Assembly (NCBI GenBank): GCA_900313765.1
Contig: OMSN01000114.1
Coordinates: 1-5,693 of the forward strand
DNA: 5,693 nt
Reading direction: 5' to 3'
Origin: an uncultured Eubacteriales bacterium
GTDB lineage: Bacteria > Bacillota > Clostridia > Lachnospirales > Lachnospiraceae
Shown: positions 1 to 5,693 of the stretch, one piece after another
How the letters are laid out: the number at the start of each line of letters is the position of its first letter
Numbering within the stretch: the stretch's first letter is position 1
Notes under the pieces: generated by a model
Told to the model about the DNA's origin: nothing
Database searches by the model: none
What the model saw: only the letters and a program-made list of their open reading frames with translations
Program-made: the position numbers and the translations under genes

Positions 1-377
1 ATGATCAGGAAAGAACGCCGCAGGAGTGCGTGAACCCTTGCTATGAATTCACGCATGTCAAATGGTTTGACCAGATAGTCATCAGCACCCATCTCCAGGC
101 TGATAACCTTGGAGATCACATCATCCTTGCTGCTGATTACAAGAGTCGGGACTTTGTAAGTATTCCAGAACTTCTGAAGTCTGTGATGGGGATCGTTCCC
201 CCGGATGGCCGGATCAAATACGATCAGGTCAGGACGAAACAGGTCACAAGGGTCCGGATTGGCCAGAAGATCATTGACCTCCATAGTCTCATAATTCTCT
301 TTCATGAGGGCTTCTGCGATCTGCGACGTGACTTTTCTATCTGTATCTACGATCAGGATTCTCTGTTTTTCAGGCAT
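1..377 (-). CDS. Response regulator, N-terminal receiver domain (partial, runs off the left edge)
   Basis: This is the first 125 residues of a two-component response regulator; the output domain lies outside the window. The fold is recognisable: beta-1 ILIVD (residues 7-11), the probable phospho-acceptor D55 in DLIVFD, the switch serine S82 in TLVISS, and the K104-P105-F106 motif in GADDYLVKPF, followed by a helix ending ARVHALLRR. That ending is typical of OmpR/PhoB-family regulators, so a winged-helix DNA-binding domain is expected, but this is inference. Two things are odd: the second acidic residue of the metal pocket is a threonine (D11-T12-D13), and the proline usual four residues after the phospho-aspartate is R59. 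The start is ATG at 377-375, preceded by AAAGGAG at 395-389 with a long 11-base spacer; only six residues precede beta-1, as is usual. It is transcribed divergently from the GTPase gene. Confidence 0.88.
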   Translation of the reverse strand, partial: MPEKQRILIVDTDRKVTSQIAEALMKENYETMEVNDLLANPDPCDLFRPDLIVFDPAIRGNDPHHRLQKFWNTYKVPTLVISSKDDVISKVISLEMGADDYLVKPFDMREFIARVHALLRRSFLI

Positions 378-388
378 TCCCGGAGGTT

Positions 389-395
389 CTCCTTT
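389..395 (-). promoter_or_regulatory. Ribosome binding site of the response regulator
   Basis: AAAGGAG read on the minus strand lies 11 bases before the ATG, slightly further than optimal. The sequence just after it could form a small GGAG-AAC-CTCC hairpin (382-392) that would cover part of the site; whether this matters is unknown. Confidence 0.6.
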
Positions 396-419
396 CTGTA
401 GGTACAATGAACAAAATAA

Positions 420-430
420 ACTGTTACAGT
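420..430. promoter_or_regulatory. Short palindrome at the predicted transcription start, possible operator
   Basis: ACTGTTACAGT is a perfect inverted repeat with 5-base arms around a single central base. It covers the predicted +1 of the minus-strand promoter, where a bound protein would block initiation. A palindrome this short has an appreciable chance of arising randomly in 200 bases, so it is only a candidate. Confidence 0.25.
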
Positions 431-431
431 C

Positions 432-460
432 AGTATATCATTAATCGTCATATTTGTGAG
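432..460 (-). promoter_or_regulatory. Candidate sigma-A promoter of the response regulator
   Basis: On the minus strand, CTCACA (460-455, four of six matches to TTGACA) and TATACT (437-432, five of six matches to TATAAT) are separated by exactly 17 bases in an AT-rich stretch. The predicted start of transcription is near 425, giving a leader of about 48 bases before the ATG. A perfect 5-1-5 palindrome (420-430) covers the predicted start point and two direct repeats lie directly upstream of the -35 box, as expected for a regulated promoter. Assigned by eye only. Confidence 0.5.
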
Positions 461-464
461 ACTA

Positions 465-503
465 TTCTGACAGATCTTCTGACGATGACTTGTTGCTGTC
501 AGA
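465..503. repeat. Cluster of short direct and inverted repeats upstream of the response regulator promoter
   Basis: TTCTGAC occurs at 465-471 and again at 477-483, exactly 12 bases apart. TCTGACAG at 466-473 pairs perfectly with CTGTCAGA at 496-503. The heptamer TGACGAT occurs at 480-486 and 521-527, and inverted at 444-450. OmpR-family regulators bind short direct repeats about one helical turn apart, often next to the -35 box of their own gene, so autoregulation is conceivable. No known binding-site consensus is recognised. Confidence 0.3.
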
Positions 504-526
504 CCTGCGATGTACTCTCCTGACGA

Positions 527-555
527 TTGCGCAAGGTCCCGGTCTGGGCTACAAT
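527..555 (+). promoter_or_regulatory. Weak candidate promoter of the GTPase-nuclease gene
   Basis: TACAAT (550-555) matches TATAAT at five of six positions. Seventeen bases upstream is TTGCGC (527-532), which matches only three of six positions of TTGACA. This would give a leader of roughly 40 bases before the ATG at 601. No other plus-strand pair in the intergenic region looks better. There is no sign of the long attenuator leader found upstream of some acquired tet genes. Confidence 0.3.
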
Positions 556-587
556 CAGATTCATATCAGGAAAACCAGCAGGACCTG

Positions 588-595
588 AAGGGAGG
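588..595 (+). promoter_or_regulatory. Ribosome binding site of the GTPase-nuclease gene
   Basis: AAGGGAGG ends five bases before ATG 601. This strong site fixes the start, and the protein then enters the G domain within seven residues, as is usual for this family. Confidence 0.85.
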
Positions 596-600
596 AAACA

Positions 601-3423
601 ATGAAAAGCAGCTGTGTCAATCTTGCCATTCTTGCTGCAGTGGACGCAGGGAAGACAACCCTGTCGGAGAGTCTTCTGTACCTGACCGGCACCATTCGCA
701 GAGCCGGCCGGGTGGATCACCAGGATTCCTTTCTGGACACGCATGAACTGGAGCGAAAAAGAGGAATCACCATCTTCTCCAAGATGGCACGTCTGCAGAT
801 CGGTGACAGGGATGTTACCCTGCTGGATACGCCGGGCCATGTAGACTTCACGGCAGAGACGGAGCGGACGCTTGCAGTCGCGGATATGGCGCTTCTGCTG
901 ATCAGTGCTGCGGATGGCGTGACAGGACACACGCTGGAGCTGTGGAAACTTCTGGAGCGCTACCAGCTGCCGACACTGATATTTGTCAATAAACTGGATC
1001 AGGCAGGAGCGGATCCGGAACAGGCGGTGCAGGACCTGCAGGAGCATCTGGATGAACACTGCATCTCTTTTCAGGGATGGAAAGACCGGGATGCAGACCT
1101 GTGTGAGCAGATTGCGATGTGTTCCGAAGAGGTGCTGGAAAGTTTTCTGGAAAATGGAACGCTCTCCGATGAAGAGGTTCGGAGACTGTTCCTGGCGCGC
1201 ATGCTGTTTCCCGTCTATGGAGGATCGGCCCTGAAGATGGAAGGCATGCAGGAACTCATGGAGGGCATATCAGACTTCGCTCCCGATCGGACATATCCGG
1301 ATGAATTCGGAGCGCTGTGCTACAAGATCACCCGGGACGAGAAGGGAAACCGGCTTACCTGGCTGAAACTGAACGGCGGAAGCCTGAAGGTAAGAGGTCT
1401 GCTTGCGGGCAACCTGGCGCGTGTGGTGCAGCAGAGCGAAGAGACAGATGAACCCTCGCAGGAAGACCTGGTATCGTATGATCCTTCTGTGGAGGATGAA
1501 GATACACCTGTACCGGGAGGACCGGCGGAGAAGATCACACAGATCCGGCTCTATTCAGGAGAGAAGTTCATATCAGCAGATGAAGTGTCTGCCGGGCAGA
1601 TCGTTGCTGTGACCGGGCTGAATGAATCCTTCTGCAGCCAGACCTACGGTGCCTGCCAGGCAGCGGGGGAGATCGCTACGGAACCGGTTCTGTCCTATGA
1701 CCTGATCTGGCCTGAGAGTATCGACCGCCTGCAGATGTACGGGAAAATGAGAGAGCTGGCGGAGGAGATCCCTGAGATCGAACCCCAGCTGGACAGCCAC
1801 AGCAGCGCGATCCATATCCGGGTTATGGGGGAAGTCCAGACACAGATCCTTCAGTCTATTGTGCAGAGCAGGTATGGAGTACAGATCTCATTTGGCGAGG
1901 GAAGGATCGTATACAAAGAAACGATCCGAAGCTGCGCAGAAGGCGTGGGACATTTTGAACCCCTTCGGCACTATGCAGAGGTACACCTCGTTCTTGAGCC
2001 TGGTGAAAAGGGCTCCGGGATCCGCTATGAGAGCGTCTGTTCCACCGACATCCTGGCGAGGCACTGGCAGAGGCTGATCCTGAATATGCTGCGTGCACAC
2101 CGACAGGTCGGTGTCCTCACCGGAAGCGAGCTGACGGATGTGAAGGTTACACTGGTCTCGGGGCGGTCGCATATCAAGCATACGGTAGGCGGCGACTTCC
2201 GACAGGCCGGCCGCCGCGCACTCCGGCAGGGACTCATGAAATGTGAGAGTGTACTGCTGGAACCATACTATGATTTCGTTCTGGATATTCCTGCAGCACA
2301 GATCGGAAGAGCGATCCTTGACATCGGCAATATGGCAGGACATGCGGACGCCCCTGAGACGGACGGCACATTTGCCAGGATCACAGGGTATGCGCCTGTA
2401 GCGACCATGCGCAATTACCAGGCTCAGGTGAGAGCATATACTTCCGGCCGCGGAGCACTGACTCTGAAAATGCGCGGCTACGAACCCTGCCATGATCCGG
2501 AGGCAGTGATCGAACAGTATGCCTATGAACCGGAGCGGGATCTCCGCAATCCTACCTGGTCGGTCTTCTGCGCGCACGGGGCAGGATACGAAGTGCCCTG
2601 GGAAGAAGTGGATGCGGCGGCACACGTGCCCCTGCTCTCCTCAAGGACTGCGGGAGGCGGCATGCTCTGGAATTACAGAGAAGAGGATAATGCCCGTGCA
2701 GGCACAGAACCGGCCCCAGCCGGAGGCGGGGTGTATGGAGAGGATGACTGGCAGCAGGGGTATGAGAATTACCGGCGCCATGAGGCATCTTCGGAGGAAC
2801 TGCAGGCGATCTTCGAGCGGACATATGGCAAGATCGTGAGAAAAGATCTTGGCGGGTACAAGGAGAACTTCTTCGGAGGAGGACGTCACGGTCCTTCCGG
2901 GATGCACCGCCCCCGAAAGAAGGAACAGAAAGATCCGATCCTGCTGGTAGACGGATACAATATCATCTATGCATGGGAAGAGCTTCGAAGCCTGGCTGGC
3001 AGGGAACTGAACGCAGCAAGAACCAAGCTTGCAGAGATTCTGAGCAACTACCAGGGATTCAGGCAGATCAGTGTGATCCTTGTATTCGACGCTTATAAGG
3101 TGCCGGGAGGAACAGAGAGAGTCGAGCGGTATCATGACATCTATATCATCTATACCAAGGAAGCAGAAACCGCCGACCGATATATAGAGAAAGCCGTTCA
3201 CCGGATGGGCTCCGAGTTCGACATTACGGTTGCGACCAGCGACAATGCGGAACAGCTGATTATCTGGGGGGCAGGCGCAAGAAGGTATTCCGCTGCGGAT
3301 CTTCAGGAGGAAGTTGACAGGAGCATGAAGGAACTTCGGACAGACTATCTGCAGGCACCTGCATCAGGCCGCAACAGACCGTTTGCAGACCTGCTTGACA
3401 GGGAGGGCTTTCCGGGCAATTAG
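601..3423 (+). CDS. Tet(M)/EF-G-like ribosome-binding GTPase fused to a C-terminal YacP/Rae1-type NYN ribonuclease domain
   Basis: The 940-residue protein is about 300 residues longer than Tet(M) (about 640). Residues 1-235 are a translation-factor G domain: G1 AAVDAGKT (12-19), G2 RGIT (54-57), G3 DTPGH (76-80), G4 NKLD (130-133), G5 SAL (209-211). Then follow barrel domain II (about 240-355) with an acidic insert near 280-306, domain III (about 366-440), domain IV (about 440-550) with its tip loop at 521-531, and domain V (about 551-665). A glycine-rich and then basic linker (685-777) leads to a NYN domain (778 to about 920) with VDGYN (783-787), VFDA (828-831), TKEAETAD (852-859) and ATSD (878-881), all hallmarks of YacP/Rae1. 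Ribosomal GTPases of this type act at the A site; Rae1 is known to cut mRNA there. I infer a cytosolic, ribosome-associated nuclease. The G1 position normally His is A13. Homologues are often labelled tetracycline resistance proteins, but the domain IV tip differs from Tet(M), so resistance should not be assumed. It is the first gene of a probable three-gene operon. Confidence 0.92.
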   Translation: MKSSCVNLAILAAVDAGKTTLSESLLYLTGTIRRAGRVDHQDSFLDTHELERKRGITIFSKMARLQIGDRDVTLLDTPGHVDFTAETERTLAVADMALLLISAADGVTGHTLELWKLLERYQLPTLIFVNKLDQAGADPEQAVQDLQEHLDEHCISFQGWKDRDADLCEQIAMCSEEVLESFLENGTLSDEEVRRLFLARMLFPVYGGSALKMEGMQELMEGISDFAPDRTYPDEFGALCYKITRDEKGNRLTWLKLNGGSLKVRGLLAGNLARVVQQSEETDEPSQEDLVSYDPSVEDEDTPVPGGPAEKITQIRLYSGEKFISADEVSAGQIVAVTGLNESFCSQTYGACQAAGEIATEPVLSYDLIWPESIDRLQMYGKMRELAEEIPEIEPQLDSHSSAIHIRVMGEVQTQILQSIVQSRYGVQISFGEGRIVYKETIRSCAEGVGHFEPLRHYAEVHLVLEPGEKGSGIRYESVCSTDILARHWQRLILNMLRAHRQVGVLTGSELTDVKVTLVSGRSHIKHTVGGDFRQAGRRALRQGLMKCESVLLEPYYDFVLDIPAAQIGRAILDIGNMAGHADAPETDGTFARITGYAPVATMRNYQAQVRAYTSGRGALTLKMRGYEPCHDPEAVIEQYAYEPERDLRNPTWSVFCAHGAGYEVPWEEVDAAAHVPLLSSRTAGGGMLWNYREEDNARAGTEPAPAGGGVYGEDDWQQGYENYRRHEASSEELQAIFERTYGKIVRKDLGGYKENFFGGGRHGPSGMHRPRKKEQKDPILLVDGYNIIYAWEELRSLAGRELNAARTKLAEILSNYQGFRQISVILVFDAYKVPGGTERVERYHDIYIIYTKEAETADRYIEKAVHRMGSEFDITVATSDNAEQLIIWGAGARRYSAADLQEEVDRSMKELRTDYLQAPASGRNRPFADLLDREGFPGN

Positions 3424-3444
3424 GTATCCAAAAACGCCGGACCG

Positions 3445-3453
3445 TGGTAAGAT
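3445..3453 (+). promoter_or_regulatory. Possible extended -10 promoter before the exoribonuclease gene
   Basis: TGGTAAGAT has the TGn extension followed by TAAGAT, four of six matches to TATAAT. The -35 position (3425-3430, TATCCA) is poor. It could add an internal start within the operon, giving a leader of about 60 bases. This is weak evidence. Confidence 0.2.
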
Positions 3454-3505
3454 GGAATCCAGGTGATAGAGTTGACTGCTGTCAGGAGCGGAGTTGTTCC
3501 TGATT

Positions 3506-3513
3506 AGGAAGGA
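3506..3513 (+). promoter_or_regulatory. Ribosome binding site deciding the start of the exoribonuclease
   Basis: AGGAAGGA lies seven bases before ATG 3521. A competing TTG at 3494 is in the same frame and has its own AGGAG (3484-3488), but it would add nine residues ahead of the MKYIETL start that is usual for this family as I recall it. Confidence 0.7.
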
Positions 3514-3520
3514 CATAAAG

Positions 3521-4471
3521 ATGAAGTACATTGAGACGCTGAGAGAGGGAGATCAGGTTGGAGGCGTTTATCTGTGCAGACAGAGACAGAGCGCAACCTC
3601 GAAGGCGGGAAAGGAATATGAAAACGTAACGCTCCAGGACAAGACCGGATCGATCGACTGCAAGATCTGGGATCCGAATTCCACGGGAATAGAGGAATTC
3701 GCTCCGCTGGACTATATCTATGTGGTCGGCGAGGTCACCAGTTTCCAGAATAACCTGCAGCTGAACATCAAGAGAGTCCGGGTCGCGCGTACAGGTGAGT
3801 ATCTGCCGGAAGACTATCTTCCGGTCAGTGAAAAAGATGTCAAGACCATGTACACGGAGCTCACACAGATTCTGGGAACCGTGAAGAACCAATGGCTCAG
3901 GATACTGATTGACAAGTATTTCAAGGATCCCACATTCGAGAGTGCCCTCTGCCAGCATTCCGCGGCCAAGACCATTCACCACAGCTTTGTGGGCGGACTG
4001 TGTGAGCATACCCTCTCTGTGGTGAAGCTGTGTGATTATTACTGCAGTCAGTATGCATACCTGAACCGTGATCTGCTGCTCACGGCAGCTGCATTCCATG
4101 ATGTGGGGAAACTGAAAGAGATCTCCAACTTCCCTGCAAATGACTATACGGATGACGGACAGCTTCTCGGACATATTGTAATGGGAAGCGAACTGATCGG
4201 CTCAGCATGCAGACGGATTCCGGGATTCCCCCACAGGCTGTGCAGCGAGCTGCAGCACTGCATCCTTGCCCATCACGGAGAACTGGAATACGGAAGCCCG
4301 AAGAAACCGGCCCTTGCAGAGGCTGTCGCTCTGAACCTGGCAGACAACACGGATGCCAGACTGGAGACAGTGAAGGAGATTCTTGGCGCTGCAAGAAACC
4401 ATGGCTGCGATGAATGGCTTGGATTCAACCGCCTGCTGGACTCCAACTTCAGAAAGACCAGTGACTGGTAA
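3521..4471 (+). CDS. yhaM: 3'-5' exoribonuclease, YhaM family (OB-fold plus HD domain)
   Basis: The 316-residue protein is of normal length for YhaM. An N-terminal OB-fold nucleic-acid-binding domain (about 1-95) contains VTLQDKTGSIDCKIWD, the family's typical strand pattern. The HD phosphohydrolase domain (about 150-280) shows H153-H154 and H163 in the HHSFVGGLCEHTL segment, the HD pair H193-D194 in AAFHDVGK, H218 in LLGHI, H251-H252 in LAHHGELEYG, and D275 in LADNTDAR: a complete set of metal ligands. YhaM enzymes degrade or trim single-stranded RNA from the 3' end in the cytosol and are known to clear short fragments and shorten transcript ends. It starts 97 bases after the GTPase-nuclease gene with no convincing terminator between them, and ends 28 bases before the next start, so an operon is likely. 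Its position suggests it could remove fragments left by the NYN endonuclease (inference). Confidence 0.92.
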   Translation: MKYIETLREGDQVGGVYLCRQRQSATSKAGKEYENVTLQDKTGSIDCKIWDPNSTGIEEFAPLDYIYVVGEVTSFQNNLQLNIKRVRVARTGEYLPEDYLPVSEKDVKTMYTELTQILGTVKNQWLRILIDKYFKDPTFESALCQHSAAKTIHHSFVGGLCEHTLSVVKLCDYYCSQYAYLNRDLLLTAAAFHDVGKLKEISNFPANDYTDDGQLLGHIVMGSELIGSACRRIPGFPHRLCSELQHCILAHHGELEYGSPKKPALAEAVALNLADNTDARLETVKEILGAARNHGCDEWLGFNRLLDSNFRKTSDW

Positions 4472-4487
4472 GCATTCCATCGATCAT

Positions 4488-4493
4488 GAGGTG
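4488..4493 (+). promoter_or_regulatory. Ribosome binding site supporting a TTG start for the methyltransferase
   Basis: GAGGTG, a good anti-16S match, is six bases before TTG 4500. No in-frame ATG lies nearby upstream. An in-frame GTG at 4491 overlaps this site and has no good site of its own, so TTG is preferred. Confidence 0.7.
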
Positions 4494-4499
4494 GTACGA

Positions 4500-5693
4500 T
4501 TGAATAAGAACGATATTGTAGAGATCACAATCGAAGATATGTCCGACGAAGGACTGGGAATAGGCCATGCCGAAGGCATGGCCCTGTTTGTCAAAGACGC
4601 AGTCGTAGGAGACAGGGTCAGGGCAAAGGCAGTAAAGGTGAAGAAGAATTATGCCTTCGCGCGAATCGAAGAGGTTCTGCAGCCAAGTGAAGACCGCACC
4701 GAGCCGGTATGTCCGGTCGCAAGATCCTGCGGAGGCTGCCAGATCCAGGAGATGCGGTATGAAGCACAGCTTCGACTGAAAGAGCAGAAAGTGCGGAACA
4801 ACCTGACGCGTATCGGCGGATTTCACATCGATAACAATCGAATTATGAACGATGCAGATATGAAGGTGACCGGATCCGTGGAGGAGCCGTCTGACGAGGG
4901 AATATTCTGCTCGATCATCGGTATGGACACCCCATGGAAGTACCGCAATAAAGCACAGTTTCCTATCGGAACCGGACGGGATGGAAAACCCATTGCCGGA
5001 TTCTATGCAGGACGCACGCACTCTATTATCGATAATCATCAATGTGATATCGGCATAGAGGAAAACCGGATCGTCCTTGAGACAGTACTTGACTGGATGA
5101 AACAGTACCATGTCAGTGCATACAATGAAACGACCGGAACAGGGATCATACGGCATGTCATGACCCGTGCGGGTTTTGCGACCGGTCAGCTGATGGTTGT
5201 GATCGTTGCTGCATCGCAGCGCCTTCCAAAGGAAGAACAGCTCGTGAAAGCGCTGAAAGCTGCCCTGAACGAGCGATCCTTCCACTTGACAAGTATCGTC
5301 CTGAACATCAACAAAGCTAAGACCAATGTCATCCTTGGAGAAGGAAGCCGCACTCTGCTTGGTGAGGATTATATCGAAGACAAAATAGGCGAACTGACAT
5401 ATCGAATATCATCGAAATCATTTTATCAGGTTAACCCGGCGCAGACGGAGAAACTCTATATGACTGCACTTTCTTATGCACAGCTCACCGGAGAGGAGAC
5501 TGTGTGGGATCTGTACTGCGGAACCGGAACCATATCGCTGTTTCTCGCACAGAAAGCCGGTAAGGTGATTGGAGTAGAAGTTATCCCGGATGCGATCCGC
5601 AATGCAGAGAAGAATGCGGATATCAATCATATCGACAACTGTGAATTTGTAGTCGGAAAAGCAGAAGACGTTGTTGACCGGCTGGAACAGGCA
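4500..5693 (+). CDS. 23S rRNA (uracil-5)-methyltransferase, RlmCD/RumA family (partial, runs off the right edge)
   Basis: It transfers a methyl group from S-adenosylmethionine to C5 of uridine in 23S rRNA; in Gram-positive bacteria members of this family modify U747, U1939 or both, and the sequence does not tell which. The 398 visible residues are in one open frame from TTG 4500. A TRAM RNA-binding domain (about 3-62) is followed by the four Fe-S cysteines C71, C77, C80 (CPVARSCGGC) and C182 (NHQCDIG). Then come the RNKAQFPIG and GFYAGRTH segments, the SFYQVNP motif (307-313), and SAM motif I DLYCGTGT (337-344), followed by the acidic VEV segment. The catalytic cysteine and final glutamate motif lie beyond the window; roughly 60 residues are missing. 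A stretch at about 112-137 seems to be an insertion compared with homologues I remember. It starts 28 bases after the exoribonuclease stop, so is probably co-transcribed with it. Confidence 0.93.
   Translation, partial: MNKNDIVEITIEDMSDEGLGIGHAEGMALFVKDAVVGDRVRAKAVKVKKNYAFARIEEVLQPSEDRTEPVCPVARSCGGCQIQEMRYEAQLRLKEQKVRNNLTRIGGFHIDNNRIMNDADMKVTGSVEEPSDEGIFCSIIGMDTPWKYRNKAQFPIGTGRDGKPIAGFYAGRTHSIIDNHQCDIGIEENRIVLETVLDWMKQYHVSAYNETTGTGIIRHVMTRAGFATGQLMVVIVAASQRLPKEEQLVKALKAALNERSFHLTSIVLNINKAKTNVILGEGSRTLLGEDYIEDKIGELTYRISSKSFYQVNPAQTEKLYMTALSYAQLTGEETVWDLYCGTGTISLFLAQKAGKVIGVEVIPDAIRNAEKNADINHIDNCEFVVGKAEDVVDRLEQA

Noticed and set aside
30..401. A plus-strand reading frame of 123 codons
   Set aside because: It is antisense to the response regulator, whose minus-strand product has clear receiver motifs; the plus-strand protein resembles nothing.
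1888..2625. A minus-strand reading frame of 245 codons inside the GTPase gene
   Set aside because: It lies antisense to conserved domains III-V; the product is Cys/His/Arg-rich without recognisable motifs, as expected for a shadow frame in GC-rich coding DNA.
601..2650. A tetracycline resistance gene such as tet(M), tet(O) or tet(W)
   Set aside because: The fold is the same but the domain IV tip differs, the protein is fused to a nuclease domain, and there is no mobile element or tet-type leader nearby. It looks like a chromosomal paralogue.
3472..3507. A promoter using TTGACT at 3472
   Set aside because: The -35 match is good, but no acceptable -10 box lies 16-18 bases downstream.
3424..3520. 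A terminator between the fusion gene and the exoribonuclease gene
   Set aside because: No GC-rich stem followed by a T-run is present; the only hairpin (3482-3503) has a 6-base stem and no U-tract.
3482..4174. A minus-strand reading frame of 230 codons
   Set aside because: It is antisense to the OB-fold and HD domains of the exoribonuclease and has no recognisable content.
4449..5285. A minus-strand reading frame of 278 codons
   Set aside because: It lies antisense to the methyltransferase, whose plus-strand frame is open to the edge and holds the TRAM, Fe-S and substrate motifs.

Overview
The window looks like chromosomal DNA from a Gram-positive Bacillota bacterium, most likely a gut-type clostridium of the Lachnospiraceae kind. 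The basis is the gene content (a YhaM-type exoribonuclease, an RlmCD/RumA-type rRNA methylase, a YacP/Rae1-type NYN domain), purine-rich Shine-Dalgarno sites before every gene, a TTG start, and protein wording that resembles Lachnospiraceae homologues as I remember them. The assignment is by recognition, not by search. I see no mobile element, CRISPR array, tRNA or rRNA.

Layout: (1) positions 1-377, minus strand, hold the first 125 codons of a response regulator whose receiver domain is slightly atypical. (2) Positions 378-600 are a divergent intergenic region, AT-rich near the response regulator, with a plausible minus-strand promoter, short dyads and direct repeats, and a weaker plus-strand promoter. 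(3) Positions 601-3423 encode a 940-residue protein: a complete Tet(M)/EF-G-like ribosome-binding GTPase joined through a glycine-rich and then basic linker to a NYN ribonuclease domain of the YacP/Rae1 family. (4) Positions 3521-4471 encode an OB-fold plus HD-domain 3'-5' exoribonuclease (YhaM family). (5) From 4500 to the right edge lies a TTG-started 23S rRNA uridine-5 methyltransferase with a TRAM domain and four Fe-S cysteines; its C-terminus is cut off by the window.

The three plus-strand genes are close together (97 and 28 bases apart) with no convincing terminator between them, so they are probably co-transcribed. All three concern the ribosome or RNA turnover. The most interesting object is the GTPase-NYN fusion. 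Tet(M)-like GTPases enter the ribosomal A site, and Rae1 of Bacillus subtilis is a ribosome-dependent endonuclease that cuts mRNA in the A site. Their fusion, followed by a 3'-5' exoribonuclease, suggests a translation or mRNA quality-control module in which the GTPase delivers a nuclease to the ribosome and the exonuclease clears the resulting fragments. That functional link is inference; the domain fusion itself is read directly from one unbroken frame.
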